Shown here piece after piece: positions 34,720 through 41,768 of a stretch of DNA of 53,046 nt. Origin of the DNA: a virus; IMG/VR virus record IMGVR_UViG_3300032117_001271, positions 1-53,046 of that record. The stretch is one strand, 5' to 3'. Under the pieces are notes generated by a model, which was not told the DNA's origin, searched no databases, and was given only the letters and a program-made list of their open reading frames with translations. Positions within the stretch are counted from its first letter, which is position 1, and each line of letters opens with the position of its first letter. The position numbers and the translations under genes are program-made.

Positions 34720-35528
34720 CTTTTATAATCCGGATCGCCCGGATGTATTTGACTATATCCACGCTTCCATTCTTTTCTATATTGATCAGCTGGAATAAGT
34801 CCAGAAAAATCCAATTTCTTAGCAACTCTATCTTTGAGTTGCGGGTAAAGTTTTTGTATATACGCTTTATCTTTACTGCGAGGACCTATCAAGGTATAAC
34901 TTCCCGGCTCAGTTTCATAACCTACAAACCACTCGGTAGGTGCAGTCTTTCTTGGAGGATTACCGCTGGTATATCCGTTGTCATGTATTTGTAATTTTTT
35001 AGGATCTGTATAATCGTTCTGCGGTTGGGGACCAGTATCATCAGTCGATTGAGCTAAGGGATTTTTACCTTCCTTGCGCCACGGTGTAATTTTTACACCT
35101 GTCGCACGAGCATGATCAAAAAAACCTCTGGGGATTTTTAAGTCAGGATCATATTGGATTTCGACTACAAATGGTGATTTTATAGGAATAGGTTTAAATA
35201 CCTGTTCTTCTGTTTCATATTTGTAATGCATCATAGCACCGACTTTAGGAACTACTTTGTAGCCGTGCTTACGTAAAGCATTTTTATCTATAACAAATTG
35301 AGCCACACCATGCCCGTAGGGAAAATGCAAGTATTGATTACGAGTTAGACTTATGCGTGGAATAGATTCTTCACCATTTTCTTGATCCATGTCTTGATCA
35401 AAGTCAAAGGGCTCTTGAGGTTTTAAAGCACCACTTTTTAATATCTTCATCATAGTAGGACCGTCTGGCACTCCGTGATATAAGAATTGATCGTTTACAC
35501 CCTCGTTTAATAGTTCCCAGATTTTCAT
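34716..35528 (-). CDS. Putative packaged ADP-ribosyltransferase-like protein, 270 aa
   Basis: N-terminus MKIWELLNEG matches the capsid-targeting pattern: L7-N8-E9|G10. Residues 15-135 have the layout of ART/DarT/KptA-like folds: FLYHGVPDGPTM with a candidate His, ILKSGALKP, ISLTRNQ (the S-T/Y-x-x region), FVIDKNAL, and a later E-rich segment YETEEQVFKP where the catalytic Glu would fall. Fold assignment is from motif order only. The C-terminal 90 residues form a second small domain (WFVGYETEPGSYTLIGPR). T4 Alt is a packaged ART that modifies host RNA polymerase at injection, a direct precedent. Starts 8 nt after the SOD stop. Confidence 0.7.
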   Translation of the reverse strand: MKIWELLNEGVNDQFLYHGVPDGPTMMKILKSGALKPQEPFDFDQDMDQENGEESIPRISLTRNQYLHFPYGHGVAQFVIDKNALRKHGYKVVPKVGAMMHYKYETEEQVFKPIPIKSPFVVEIQYDPDLKIPRGFFDHARATGVKITPWRKEGKNPLAQSTDDTGPQPQNDYTDPKKLQIHDNGYTSGNPPRKTAPTEWFVGYETEPGSYTLIGPRSKDKAYIQKLYPQLKDRVAKKLDFSGLIPADQYRKEWKRGYSQIHPGDPDYKS

Positions 35529-35533
35529 AGCAA

Positions 35534-35541
35534 TATTTATA
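35534..35541 (-). promoter_or_regulatory. Perfect late promoter box (TATAAATA) before ART-like gene
   Basis: Exact TATAAATA on the minus strand, overlapping the SOD stop codon and ending only 5 nt before the next ATG. A transcript from it would be leaderless or nearly so; chance match near a coupled start is the alternative. Confidence 0.45.
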
Positions 35542-36103
35542 CGGTTCTAGCTAAACCAATCCTACTTGAGATAATATTCCAGTTCATAATTTTCCACTGG
35601 TTATTGAGATATGATTTTTTGTCACTTCCGTAATCGAATTGAAAAGAATGTTCCCACCAATCAACCAACAGTATAATGTCCATCTTAATTTCGTGATTTT
35701 TAATTGTTTTAATCTTGCCATCACGGGCTAGATATACCCATCCACTACCTTGTATTTTCATAGCTTCTTTTTCAAAAGCCTCTTTAAATCTATCAAAAGT
35801 TTTAAAATGTTTGGTAATAAATTCGCCAGCAGATCCATCCGGAGTGTTGGAAGAGCTAGGTTTCTGAAATTGTGTAAAGTACAAATCGTGTAAGAACGCA
35901 CCTGCTTCATTAAAGTCGGCGTCGCCTTCGCCATCGTTAAATTTATCTACATAGGCTTTGTATAATTTGCCATAATGATAACGTATAGTATCTTCGCTAA
36001 TACTAGGGTCTAAAGCATCTTTAGCATAAGGCAATTTAGTTTGCACCAGGGTTTTAGGTGTTTTGCCTTCATTAAGGGTAATATGCTTGATAAAATTGAA
36101 CAT
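35537..36103 (-). CDS. sod: Putative capsid-packaged Fe/Mn superoxide dismutase, 188 aa
   Basis: Converts superoxide to oxygen and peroxide. The four metal ligands are conserved: His43 (RYHYGK), His72 (GAFLHDLYF), Asp148 and His152 (DWWEHSFQFDYG), plus gateway Tyr51 and GSGWVYL. Position 68 is Gly, as in Mn enzymes, where Fe enzymes have Gln; the matching second-shell Gln of Mn enzymes seems to be His137 here, so metal choice is open. N-terminal extension MFNFIKHITLNEG precedes the usual LPYAKDAL and ends in L10-N11-E12|G13, a prohead-protease-like site. Two late-type genes follow one another here (SOD, ART-like). No Shine-Dalgarno is visible. Confidence 0.9.
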   Translation of the reverse strand: MFNFIKHITLNEGKTPKTLVQTKLPYAKDALDPSISEDTIRYHYGKLYKAYVDKFNDGEGDADFNEAGAFLHDLYFTQFQKPSSSNTPDGSAGEFITKHFKTFDRFKEAFEKEAMKIQGSGWVYLARDGKIKTIKNHEIKMDIILLVDWWEHSFQFDYGSDKKSYLNNQWKIMNWNIISSRIGLARTV

Positions 36104-36107
36104 AGTG

Positions 36108-36115
36108 TATTTATC
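36108..36115 (-). promoter_or_regulatory. Late promoter box (GATAAATA) before SOD
   Basis: GATAAATA on the minus strand overlapping the stop codon of the glycosyltransferase gene, 4 nt before the SOD ATG. Same unusual closeness as at the ART-like gene. Confidence 0.45.
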
Positions 36116-37016
36116 TGTACTTTATTAAGTAGTTTTTTCTATAATCTAAAAAATTAGGATTCAATTGGTAGCTTCTAAGTTTAGAACAAAGCTGTTTATA
36201 CTGATCGTCACTCATGTCTCCCCAACTCCTATGGTTAGCACTTACCCATACATGGGGTGCATGTTCTCCGATAAAATTAAAAAAGCTATCAAAATCTTGA
36301 TTAAATGTATTGCTATCTCGCAAATATGGACTTGCCCATTCTTTAGATTTGTAATGATATCGTTCTAAGCCGCCATTTTTCTCTGCCCATAGCAGGTATA
36401 AAATGAATTCACTTTTACCCGGAATAGTTTTAAACCACTTGGCAAATTCGTATAATCCTCCAAAGTAGTCAATTAACGAATTTACTAGGTTAGTGTTTAG
36501 AAAAATAGGTGTACATATAGCCATGGTATTATCATCAGGCATGCCTATATCAATTCCTAAACATTTAGAATATGTTTCCCAAGTTGATAATGGCATGACA
36601 AATTTTCCGCTGTTGTAAGGAAGTTTCTCTCCCGATACACTACAAGTCCAAGATGAAATTAAGAAATTTTGAGTATCAAGTATAAAGTATCCTATAGATG
36701 AAATGTGATGTGCTATTGCTAATTTTAATATTTGTTGTGTTTCCCATCCGCTAGACCAATGATTAGTAAAACCTGGTCTCCAATCGGACCATGGTGCATC
36801 GAAATCTGATCTATGAAATACATGTAAATTTTGGTATTCGTAATACGGTGCAATTCTATTATCGAATGTTGAATGCCATTCCGAAGGGTCGGCTTCGTTT
36901 ACAACCAGATAAACATCGTGCCCTGGTGTTAAATGTTTGTAAATACTTTGTGCTTGCAGTTCAAGTAGCGCCAAATCCCTACAACATGTGACAGTAACTA
37001 AAGGTATTTTCTGCAT
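36111..37016 (-). CDS. Putative glycosyltransferase (GT-A-like, DUF6492-like), 301 aa
   Basis: Opens with PLVTVTCCRDLALLELQAQS, the first beta-alpha unit of GT-A-like transferases, followed by DVYLVVNEADP and a GYFILDTQNFL segment where a D-x-D-like metal site would be expected (Asp-Thr-Gln here, so degenerate or variant). Trp-rich middle, basic C-terminus ending LIKYR. Substrate unknown: could glycosylate host surface, phage DNA or virion proteins. ATG at 37016. Divergent from the plus-strand operon at 37056. Fold call is moderate. Confidence 0.6.
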   Translation of the reverse strand: MQKIPLVTVTCCRDLALLELQAQSIYKHLTPGHDVYLVVNEADPSEWHSTFDNRIAPYYEYQNLHVFHRSDFDAPWSDWRPGFTNHWSSGWETQQILKLAIAHHISSIGYFILDTQNFLISSWTCSVSGEKLPYNSGKFVMPLSTWETYSKCLGIDIGMPDDNTMAICTPIFLNTNLVNSLIDYFGGLYEFAKWFKTIPGKSEFILYLLWAEKNGGLERYHYKSKEWASPYLRDSNTFNQDFDSFFNFIGEHAPHVWVSANHRSWGDMSDDQYKQLCSKLRSYQLNPNFLDYRKNYLIKYR

Positions 37017-37028
37017 GCATTATATATC

Positions 37029-37036
37029 GATAAATA
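37029..37036 (+). promoter_or_regulatory. Late promoter box (GATAAATA) for plus-strand unit
   Basis: GATAAATA 19 nt before the ATG at 37056, followed by ATGGAGAA with a GGAG ribosome binding site. Normal T4 late spacing. Confidence 0.6.
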
Positions 37037-37055
37037 TCGTCTATGGAGAACTATT

Positions 37056-37337
37056 ATGGTAATCAAACATATTAAAAAACTACTTGGTATTAAACCAGCA
37101 GAAGTAACACCGGAAGCACCTTATAAAGTGGAAGTACCACCGGTACCAGCTGGAACGCCTTTAGTAAATGATGCAGGTAAGGTTGTTGCTATTGCAGACG
37201 GCAAGCCAGCTAAAGGTCCAAAAGTAACCTCAGCTAAAAAGACATCTAAAAAGAAAACAGTTGAAGCGCCAGTGGCAGAAACACCGGCTCCTAAAAAGCC
37301 ACGTGCTCCGAGAAAACCAAAAACAACTAATGAGTGA
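37056..37337 (+). CDS. Basic Lys/Pro/Ala-rich protein, 93 aa
   Basis: Short hydrophobic-basic start MVIKHIKKLLGIK, then a disordered Pro/Ala/Lys-rich chain with KKTSKKKT and a KKPRAPRKPK tail, resembling histone-H1-like or AlgP-like DNA-binding tails. Likely binds nucleic acid or the acidic surface of another protein. Good GGAG ribosome binding site and late box upstream. Its 3' end overlaps the next ATG by 8 nt (ATGAGTGA). It could be a DNA-condensing internal protein, but it lacks the (I/L)-x-E N-terminal site. Confidence 0.75.
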   Translation: MVIKHIKKLLGIKPAEVTPEAPYKVEVPPVPAGTPLVNDAGKVVAIADGKPAKGPKVTSAKKTSKKKTVEAPVAETPAPKKPRAPRKPKTTNE

Positions 37338-38013
37338 TATCCGAATAGTAGATGATTTTTACGAAGATCCTAATGAGATCCTCGAACTACTAAAAGGCGA
37401 TTATCCTATAACTGGTTGTGGAAGTGGCAAACGTAGCGTCGGGCTACAGGATTTATCTTTGGCTCATTTTTGGAAATTCAGAAAAGCTATCTATAACATG
37501 CATGGTTTAGATGGCAAAAATCTTCACATGTATACTTTCTTCATGCAACACGAATACAACCCTATTGAAGTGTTTAATCATAATTGGGTACACATTGACG
37601 GAAAGAATCCCGATGCTTGTAGATTAACTACAGAAGATTACAAACTAGTTTTATGTGGCCAAGTATTTTTAACACCCGATCCTGACCCGGATTGTGATAT
37701 AGAAATATGCCGTGTAAAACCTGGATTGAATTGGAGCCGTCAAGAATTGATAGATAGAACTATTAATGATTATACGAATCCAAAAGAAGATTTACAAGCA
37801 GGTCGAATTACACAAGAAGAGTTTGAAAAATTGCATGACGAGTATCACGACAATTTTGTAACAACTGAAATAGTTAAAAATAAATTTAACAGACTAGTAA
37901 CTTGGCCAGCAGGTACGTTGCACGGTGCAAGAATGAATAAAAATATGCAACGTCGACTTACACAGTTTTTCTTTATACAAAGTACAGGACCGTTAGACAC
38001 ATGGCCGGAATAA
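37330..38013 (+). CDS. 2OG-Fe(II)-oxygenase-like protein (DUF6445-like), 227 aa
   Basis: The double-stranded beta-helix pattern is suggested by NHNWVHIDGK (His-x-Asp iron ligands), LVLCGQVFLTPDP, and a distal WPAGTLHGARMNKNMQRRLTQ with the third His and the Arg that would bind 2-oxoglutarate. ATG at 37330 chosen because it overlaps the previous stop; the frame extends to 37261 inside the basic gene but without a ribosome binding site. Substrate unknown. Followed at once by a second oxygenase of a different subfamily. Confidence 0.7.
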   Translation: MSDIRIVDDFYEDPNEILELLKGDYPITGCGSGKRSVGLQDLSLAHFWKFRKAIYNMHGLDGKNLHMYTFFMQHEYNPIEVFNHNWVHIDGKNPDACRLTTEDYKLVLCGQVFLTPDPDPDCDIEICRVKPGLNWSRQELIDRTINDYTNPKEDLQAGRITQEEFEKLHDEYHDNFVTTEIVKNKFNRLVTWPAGTLHGARMNKNMQRRLTQFFFIQSTGPLDTWPE

Positions 38014-38501
38014 CTGTAATACCAAATCTTGCAACACCAGAAGAGATCAAGTCTTTAATAGACGATATGCTTCCATTGGCTAGCGAAAACAACATGGTAT
38101 ATTTTGCATCTACTGGTGTGAAGGACGGAATCAAAAAAGTTAATTGTAATGATCATCCTACAGTAACAGTCTTATTAAATCGATTGTCTATAGATAAAAG
38201 CAGTTTAGACATTGCAAACTTTTTATGTTACCCGGCAGGATCTTTTAACCAAGCTCACGCCGATAATTCGATAATGGATAACGGGCAAGTAAAACGCATC
38301 AAGCCGTGGACACATACGGCTATTGTATTTTTAAATAAAGATTTTGCCGGTGGAGAACTAGTTTACCCAAATCAAGGATGTACTTTTACACCCACAGTTG
38401 GTACTTATGTCCTAGCACCGGCAGACATCGACTATGTACATCATGTCAATAAAGTACGTATAGGTGAACGCTATACGCTAGTTCTTAGATTGATTATATA
38501 A
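38001..38501 (+). CDS. 2OG-Fe(II) oxygenase, prolyl-4-hydroxylase-like, 166 aa
   Basis: Typical small phage P4H-like enzyme: FLCYPAGSFNQAHADNS holds the His-x-Asp iron pair, FLNKDFAGGELVYPN is the conserved strand, then PADIDYVHHVNKVRIGERYTL supplies the distal His and the Arg/Lys for 2-oxoglutarate. Full length for the family. Starts inside the previous gene (13-nt overlap), and its end overlaps the convergent UV endonuclease gene by 24 nt. Target unknown: protein side chain or modified base are possibilities. Confidence 0.88.
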   Translation: MAGITVIPNLATPEEIKSLIDDMLPLASENNMVYFASTGVKDGIKKVNCNDHPTVTVLLNRLSIDKSSLDIANFLCYPAGSFNQAHADNSIMDNGQVKRIKPWTHTAIVFLNKDFAGGELVYPNQGCTFTPTVGTYVLAPADIDYVHHVNKVRIGERYTLVLRLII

Positions 38502-39491
38502 TTCGAAGCTAGCAATATTCTTGCCTTTGCTTTCGCACATAATATCAAAATTATCCCAGAACGATAAGGCCCATTTATTCGTTGCTCGATTCCAGTAAAA
38601 GTCTGAATGTGCTCTGAGCTTTTGCTTTTTGTAGCCGTCTAGAATGAGTTGGGCATGAACAGGTGCGGTAGTCCTGTCATGTTCCACGAGATAGTCTTCA
38701 CGAGATACGCTATAATGCATAGTAGGACGAAGACCACGCCAACTGTCAACAACTCGCTTAACACGGTCGTCTCCAGGCTGAATGTACTCTCCTTCACGAA
38801 TCCAATGATGATGTATATCGAGGACAATAGGAATAGTATCTGTAAGAGTGAGACAATCATTTAACCCCCATGCGTTTTCTTCGTTTTCGATAGTAATACA
38901 ATTACGTGCTTCAGGGCTTAATCTCTGGTAGGCATTGAGGATGCCTTGTGGACCTTGTTTACCGCTGATGTGGACGTTGATTTTGAAGTCTTGGAACTTT
39001 TGTCCGTAGCCCATCCATCTTGCCATGTCTGTGTGGTATTCGAACTCTTGAATTGATCTGTCGACAATGCCTGGGTTATCGCTTGCCAAGACTGTAAACT
39101 GGCCAGGGTGCATAGACAACCGAACATTGCTATTGCGAGCAATGTCGCCCACTCTCTTAAAATGGGTTTCGGCGTATGATACAACGTCAGGTTTACGCCA
39201 ATAATCAGCAAAGTCAGCGTGAGTATAAGCAGGGAGAATATCACTGCTAATCCTAACCATCCGAAGAGGAGCATCGAGGGTGCTGACACGTTCAACCAAC
39301 CGCCTTGTTGCTTCGATATTGCCTACCATTAGGTCCCATAACTTTTGCTCCGCGACATCTCTTGACTGTCTATTTAACCAAGAAATAGTAGTTGTGCCTG
39401 TGTTGTATTGTTTGGCATCGTCATCTTTGCCAATACCGTCTGTTTGATGTGGATGATCGATCCATTTACATGCGAAGCCTATACGTTTCAT
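38478..39491 (-). CDS. uvsE: UV damage endonuclease UvdE/UVDE, 337 aa
   Basis: TIM-barrel, metal-dependent endonuclease that nicks 5' to UV photoproducts and abasic sites. Recognised by MKRIGFACKWID, MVRISSDILP, RLSMHPGQFTVLAS, INVHISGK, ITIENEENAWG, IVLDIHHHW and SREDYLVEHD-type segments that supply the metal-binding His, Glu and Asp ligands. The frame runs up to 39569, but the ATG at 39491 gives the family N-terminus and overlaps the stop of the small upstream gene (TAATG). Fits a phage of sunlit waters, taking the place of T4 DenV. Confidence 0.93.
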   Translation of the reverse strand: MKRIGFACKWIDHPHQTDGIGKDDDAKQYNTGTTTISWLNRQSRDVAEQKLWDLMVGNIEATRRLVERVSTLDAPLRMVRISSDILPAYTHADFADYWRKPDVVSYAETHFKRVGDIARNSNVRLSMHPGQFTVLASDNPGIVDRSIQEFEYHTDMARWMGYGQKFQDFKINVHISGKQGPQGILNAYQRLSPEARNCITIENEENAWGLNDCLTLTDTIPIVLDIHHHWIREGEYIQPGDDRVKRVVDSWRGLRPTMHYSVSREDYLVEHDRTTAPVHAQLILDGYKKQKLRAHSDFYWNRATNKWALSFWDNFDIMCESKGKNIASFELYNQSKN

Positions 39492-39691
39492 TACCAATGC
39501 CTTATGACGCCTAAGATTATAAAAGTGTTTGTAAGTACATATGATAACACAATTAAGGTACGAATGCAAGCAATTCGGTCCGATTCCTTGTCCGTATTGC
39601 CTGCTTTTTCACCTAATGCTTTAGCCCAAAGGCGCCAAAAATAATTAGCCTTCGTACGTAGCCGAGTTTGCACCGTGTTCAAATACTTCAA
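39491..39691 (-). CDS. Small single-pass membrane protein, about 66 aa
   Basis: Fills the gap between queD and uvsE. N-terminal basic amphipathic part with WRLWAKALGEKAG and DKESDRIACIRT, then one hydrophobic helix (about 47-62) ending GVIRHW. Start is probably TTG at 39691 with AAGGG about 9 nt upstream; GTG at 39673 is an alternative. The first 47 nt overlap the end of queD in another frame. The stop overlaps the uvsE ATG. Looks like small conserved hypotheticals of T4-like phages; function unknown. Confidence 0.65.
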   Translation of the reverse strand: MKYLNTVQTRLRTKANYFWRLWAKALGEKAGNTDKESDRIACIRTLIVLSYVLTNTFIILGVIRHW

Positions 39692-40172
39692 CTGATTTGA
39701 CCCTTACTGTTGGGTTGATAGGATAGCGCATATTACCAGACGCTAAAAGTTCAGCCATTTTATCGTATGCCATTTTGGCAAACATTTCACAGCCTACGGC
39801 AGGCACAATTCGTAAATCGCAAACTCCTTGTCTGCGATATGGCTCTACTTGTACACGTTCTGGATTGTTATCATGTTCTGGATTTGAACTCCAACCTGAC
39901 ATTAATTTGAATCGATCTAACATTGGATCATCTTCGGCAATTACCAAAGTGTGATCAAACATATAGTCTGCCCATGTTTTGAATTCTTTGAGTCCGCCAA
40001 AGTCCATGCACCAGTTTTTGTCATCTAGTGTATCACATTCGAAGATTAGTTTAATGCCGATTGAATAACCATGTAATGTCGAGCAGTGGCTATGCGTGGC
40101 ACGCCATTGTCTAAAACAGCATGATAAGCCACGGTCGTTTCCGTAAGTTTTTGTTGAGTAAAATTTTGCCAT
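39645..40172 (-). CDS. queD: 6-carboxy-tetrahydropterin synthase (QueD/PTPS family), 175 aa
   Basis: Converts dihydroneopterin triphosphate to 6-carboxy-tetrahydropterin, the second step to 7-deazaguanines. THSHCSTLHGYS supplies zinc-ligand His residues and the active-site Cys; MDFGGLK, MFDHTLV and VEVFEHGANSATY are the other family blocks. Larger than E. coli QueD (121), with an insert near 85-125 (PNPEHDNN to PYRRQGVCD region). No queE, queC, folE or DNA transglycosylase is in the window, so whether the product ends in tRNA or in modified phage DNA cannot be judged. Own promoter at 40247-40274. Confidence 0.9.
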   Translation of the reverse strand: MAKFYSTKTYGNDRGLSCCFRQWRATHSHCSTLHGYSIGIKLIFECDTLDDKNWCMDFGGLKEFKTWADYMFDHTLVIAEDDPMLDRFKLMSGWSSNPEHDNNPERVQVEPYRRQGVCDLRIVPAVGCEMFAKMAYDKMAELLASGNMRYPINPTVRVKSVEVFEHGANSATYEG

Positions 40173-40246
40173 TGTCTTCTCCTAAAAGTAGCAATGACAC
40201 GCAGAGTTTATAATGCGGGATGAGCGTCTAAGTCCGCAATATAGTT

Positions 40247-40274
40247 ATTATACAGATTTATTTAGCGAAGTCAA
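40247..40274 (-). promoter_or_regulatory. Sigma70-type promoter for queD
   Basis: Minus-strand TTGACT (40274-40269), 16-nt spacer, TATAAT (40252-40247). Lies just past the stop of the 474-aa tail gene. Shares the 16-mer AATATAGTTATTATAC (40238-40253) with the dnaJ promoter. Leaves a leader of about 70 nt with a TGCGG/CCGCA hairpin. Confidence 0.8.
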
Positions 40275-40276
40275 AC

Positions 40277-41701
40277 TTAGTGAGCGGCAATTTGTCCAAA
40301 GCCTGCCCATTGACCAGGAGTACCGCTAGCAATACATACCCAACCAATTACACCGCCTGGATTTGGAGCAACGTTCCAGCAAATGTCTCCAATTTGATAA
40401 ACACCAGTAGCAGGAGGCATACCGCCGTTTGTAAAACGCTTGCCGCCAATATTAACATCTCCGTTTACACTAAATTGTAATGTAGGATCTGGATTAACAA
40501 TGTTAACGCTCAATGGGCCAAATACACGAAGTGGATTACTTTGAATAACTGGATCACCGATAGTTATTTGTGTAGTATCAACATCTAGTATTTTTTGAGT
40601 TCCTAGTTTGAATGAGAAGTTGTTTGTACCTAACAATCCACCACTTGTAACTTGTAAAGTTTGTGTGCCGCCTAACTGGTCTGTAAATGTTTGTTTCTTT
40701 AATGTAACGTTAGTTAAACTTGTATCGCCTGCAACTGATAGTTGTCGTAGTGTACCAACTGATTGTAAGTTACTGTTAACAATAGTAGGTCCTAAATCAT
40801 TTGTACTCAATACAGGAAGTCCATTTAGATAGTAGCTACGTCCTGGACCGATATCGATATGCTCGCTTGTCCATAAACGATCTGGATTGCTTTGCATAAT
40901 CAACTGACGTGTTGCACCAGTGCCAGACCATGTTAGTCCTAGACCATAAATTGCATTGTCAGTGCTTGCATTGAACTGTAAAGGACTACTACGAGTAATA
41001 CGTGTATCAGTTTGAATACTTTGTGCATATACTGTACCATATACATTTAATACACCACCGCCGTTAATTGGGTCACCGATATTAACTACACCGGTTGATT
41101 TAACAGTAATGCGTGGCAAGTTGTCTGAAATAATAGCAAAATCGTGACTGGTATATGTTCCAATACTACCAACATTAGTTACTCTACTACCAATATCTAC
41201 TTGCACACCATTTGTTACAACACTGATACTATCTGTAGGTTCAGCAGTATTAACACCAATACGATTTGCGCTGTCATTAACGAAAGCAAATCCGCCAAAA
41301 CTAGCTGAGCCTGCAACTTGCAACGCATGTAATACGCCTAATTGTTGTAAGTTACTCTTTGTAATTGTACTACCTAGTTGGCTAGCACTTAAAACTGGAA
41401 TATTATCAATGCTATAGCTAGACGTTGCTTGCAAATCGATGTTACCATTTGTCCACAAACGTCCGCCAGTACGATAAACTAACTGGGTTAAACCTTCACT
41501 GTAACCCCAACTAAACCCTTTACCGTTCAAATCGGATTCATGTCCATACGCCCATTGCCCTACGGAACTCAATGCTCCGTTAGGTGTAACTAGGTTTTGA
41601 ACATTAAAAGTGTTGGTTGTGATAGTGCCAGTTACGTACAAATTGCTATCAACTTGTACATTACCAGTAACTTCTAGGTTATCATTAATTTCGTAGGCCA
41701 T
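40277..41701 (-). CDS. Tail/fibre structural protein, 474 aa
   Basis: Starts MAYEINDNLEVTGNVQVDSN at the ATG at 41701, with a late box GATAAATA (41721-41728) 19 nt upstream; the longer open frame to 41980 is antisense to the opposite gene. Repetitive beta-structure: NLYVTGTITTNTF, two copies of an L-x-S-x-x-[QD]-LG-x-TI-x-x-SNLQ-x-[LV]-G segment (about 105-125 and 295-320) and LNVYGTVYAQS. The C-terminal region has GVYQIGDICWNVAPNPGG, a tip-like motif of phage fibres (GD-x-x-W-N). Probable tail fibre or baseplate spike. Confidence 0.82.
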   Translation of the reverse strand: MAYEINDNLEVTGNVQVDSNLYVTGTITTNTFNVQNLVTPNGALSSVGQWAYGHESDLNGKGFSWGYSEGLTQLVYRTGGRLWTNGNIDLQATSSYSIDNIPVLSASQLGSTITKSNLQQLGVLHALQVAGSASFGGFAFVNDSANRIGVNTAEPTDSISVVTNGVQVDIGSRVTNVGSIGTYTSHDFAIISDNLPRITVKSTGVVNIGDPINGGGVLNVYGTVYAQSIQTDTRITRSSPLQFNASTDNAIYGLGLTWSGTGATRQLIMQSNPDRLWTSEHIDIGPGRSYYLNGLPVLSTNDLGPTIVNSNLQSVGTLRQLSVAGDTSLTNVTLKKQTFTDQLGGTQTLQVTSGGLLGTNNFSFKLGTQKILDVDTTQITIGDPVIQSNPLRVFGPLSVNIVNPDPTLQFSVNGDVNIGGKRFTNGGMPPATGVYQIGDICWNVAPNPGGVIGWVCIASGTPGQWAGFGQIAAH

Positions 41702-41720
41702 GGATGAACTCTCTTTTAAG

Positions 41721-41728
41721 TATTTATC
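41721..41728 (-). promoter_or_regulatory. Late promoter box (GATAAATA), minus strand
   Basis: 19 nt upstream of the ATG at 41701. Back-to-back with the plus-strand box at 41744. Confidence 0.55.
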
Positions 41729-41743
41729 CTTGCTCAAAATTAA

Positions 41744-41751
41744 AATAAATA
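41744..41751 (+). promoter_or_regulatory. Late promoter box (AATAAATA), plus strand
   Basis: 17 nt before the ATG at 41769, with AAGGA ribosome binding site between. Forms a divergent late promoter pair in a 67-nt gap. Confidence 0.5.
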
Positions 41752-41768
41752 GTACAAAAGGACAGCAA

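Noticed and set aside
38478-38501. 24-nt overlap of the convergent oxygenase and UV endonuclease genes as a sequencing error
   Set aside because: Both C-termini read sensibly to their stops; short convergent overlaps are frequent here (also at 34716 and 44362).
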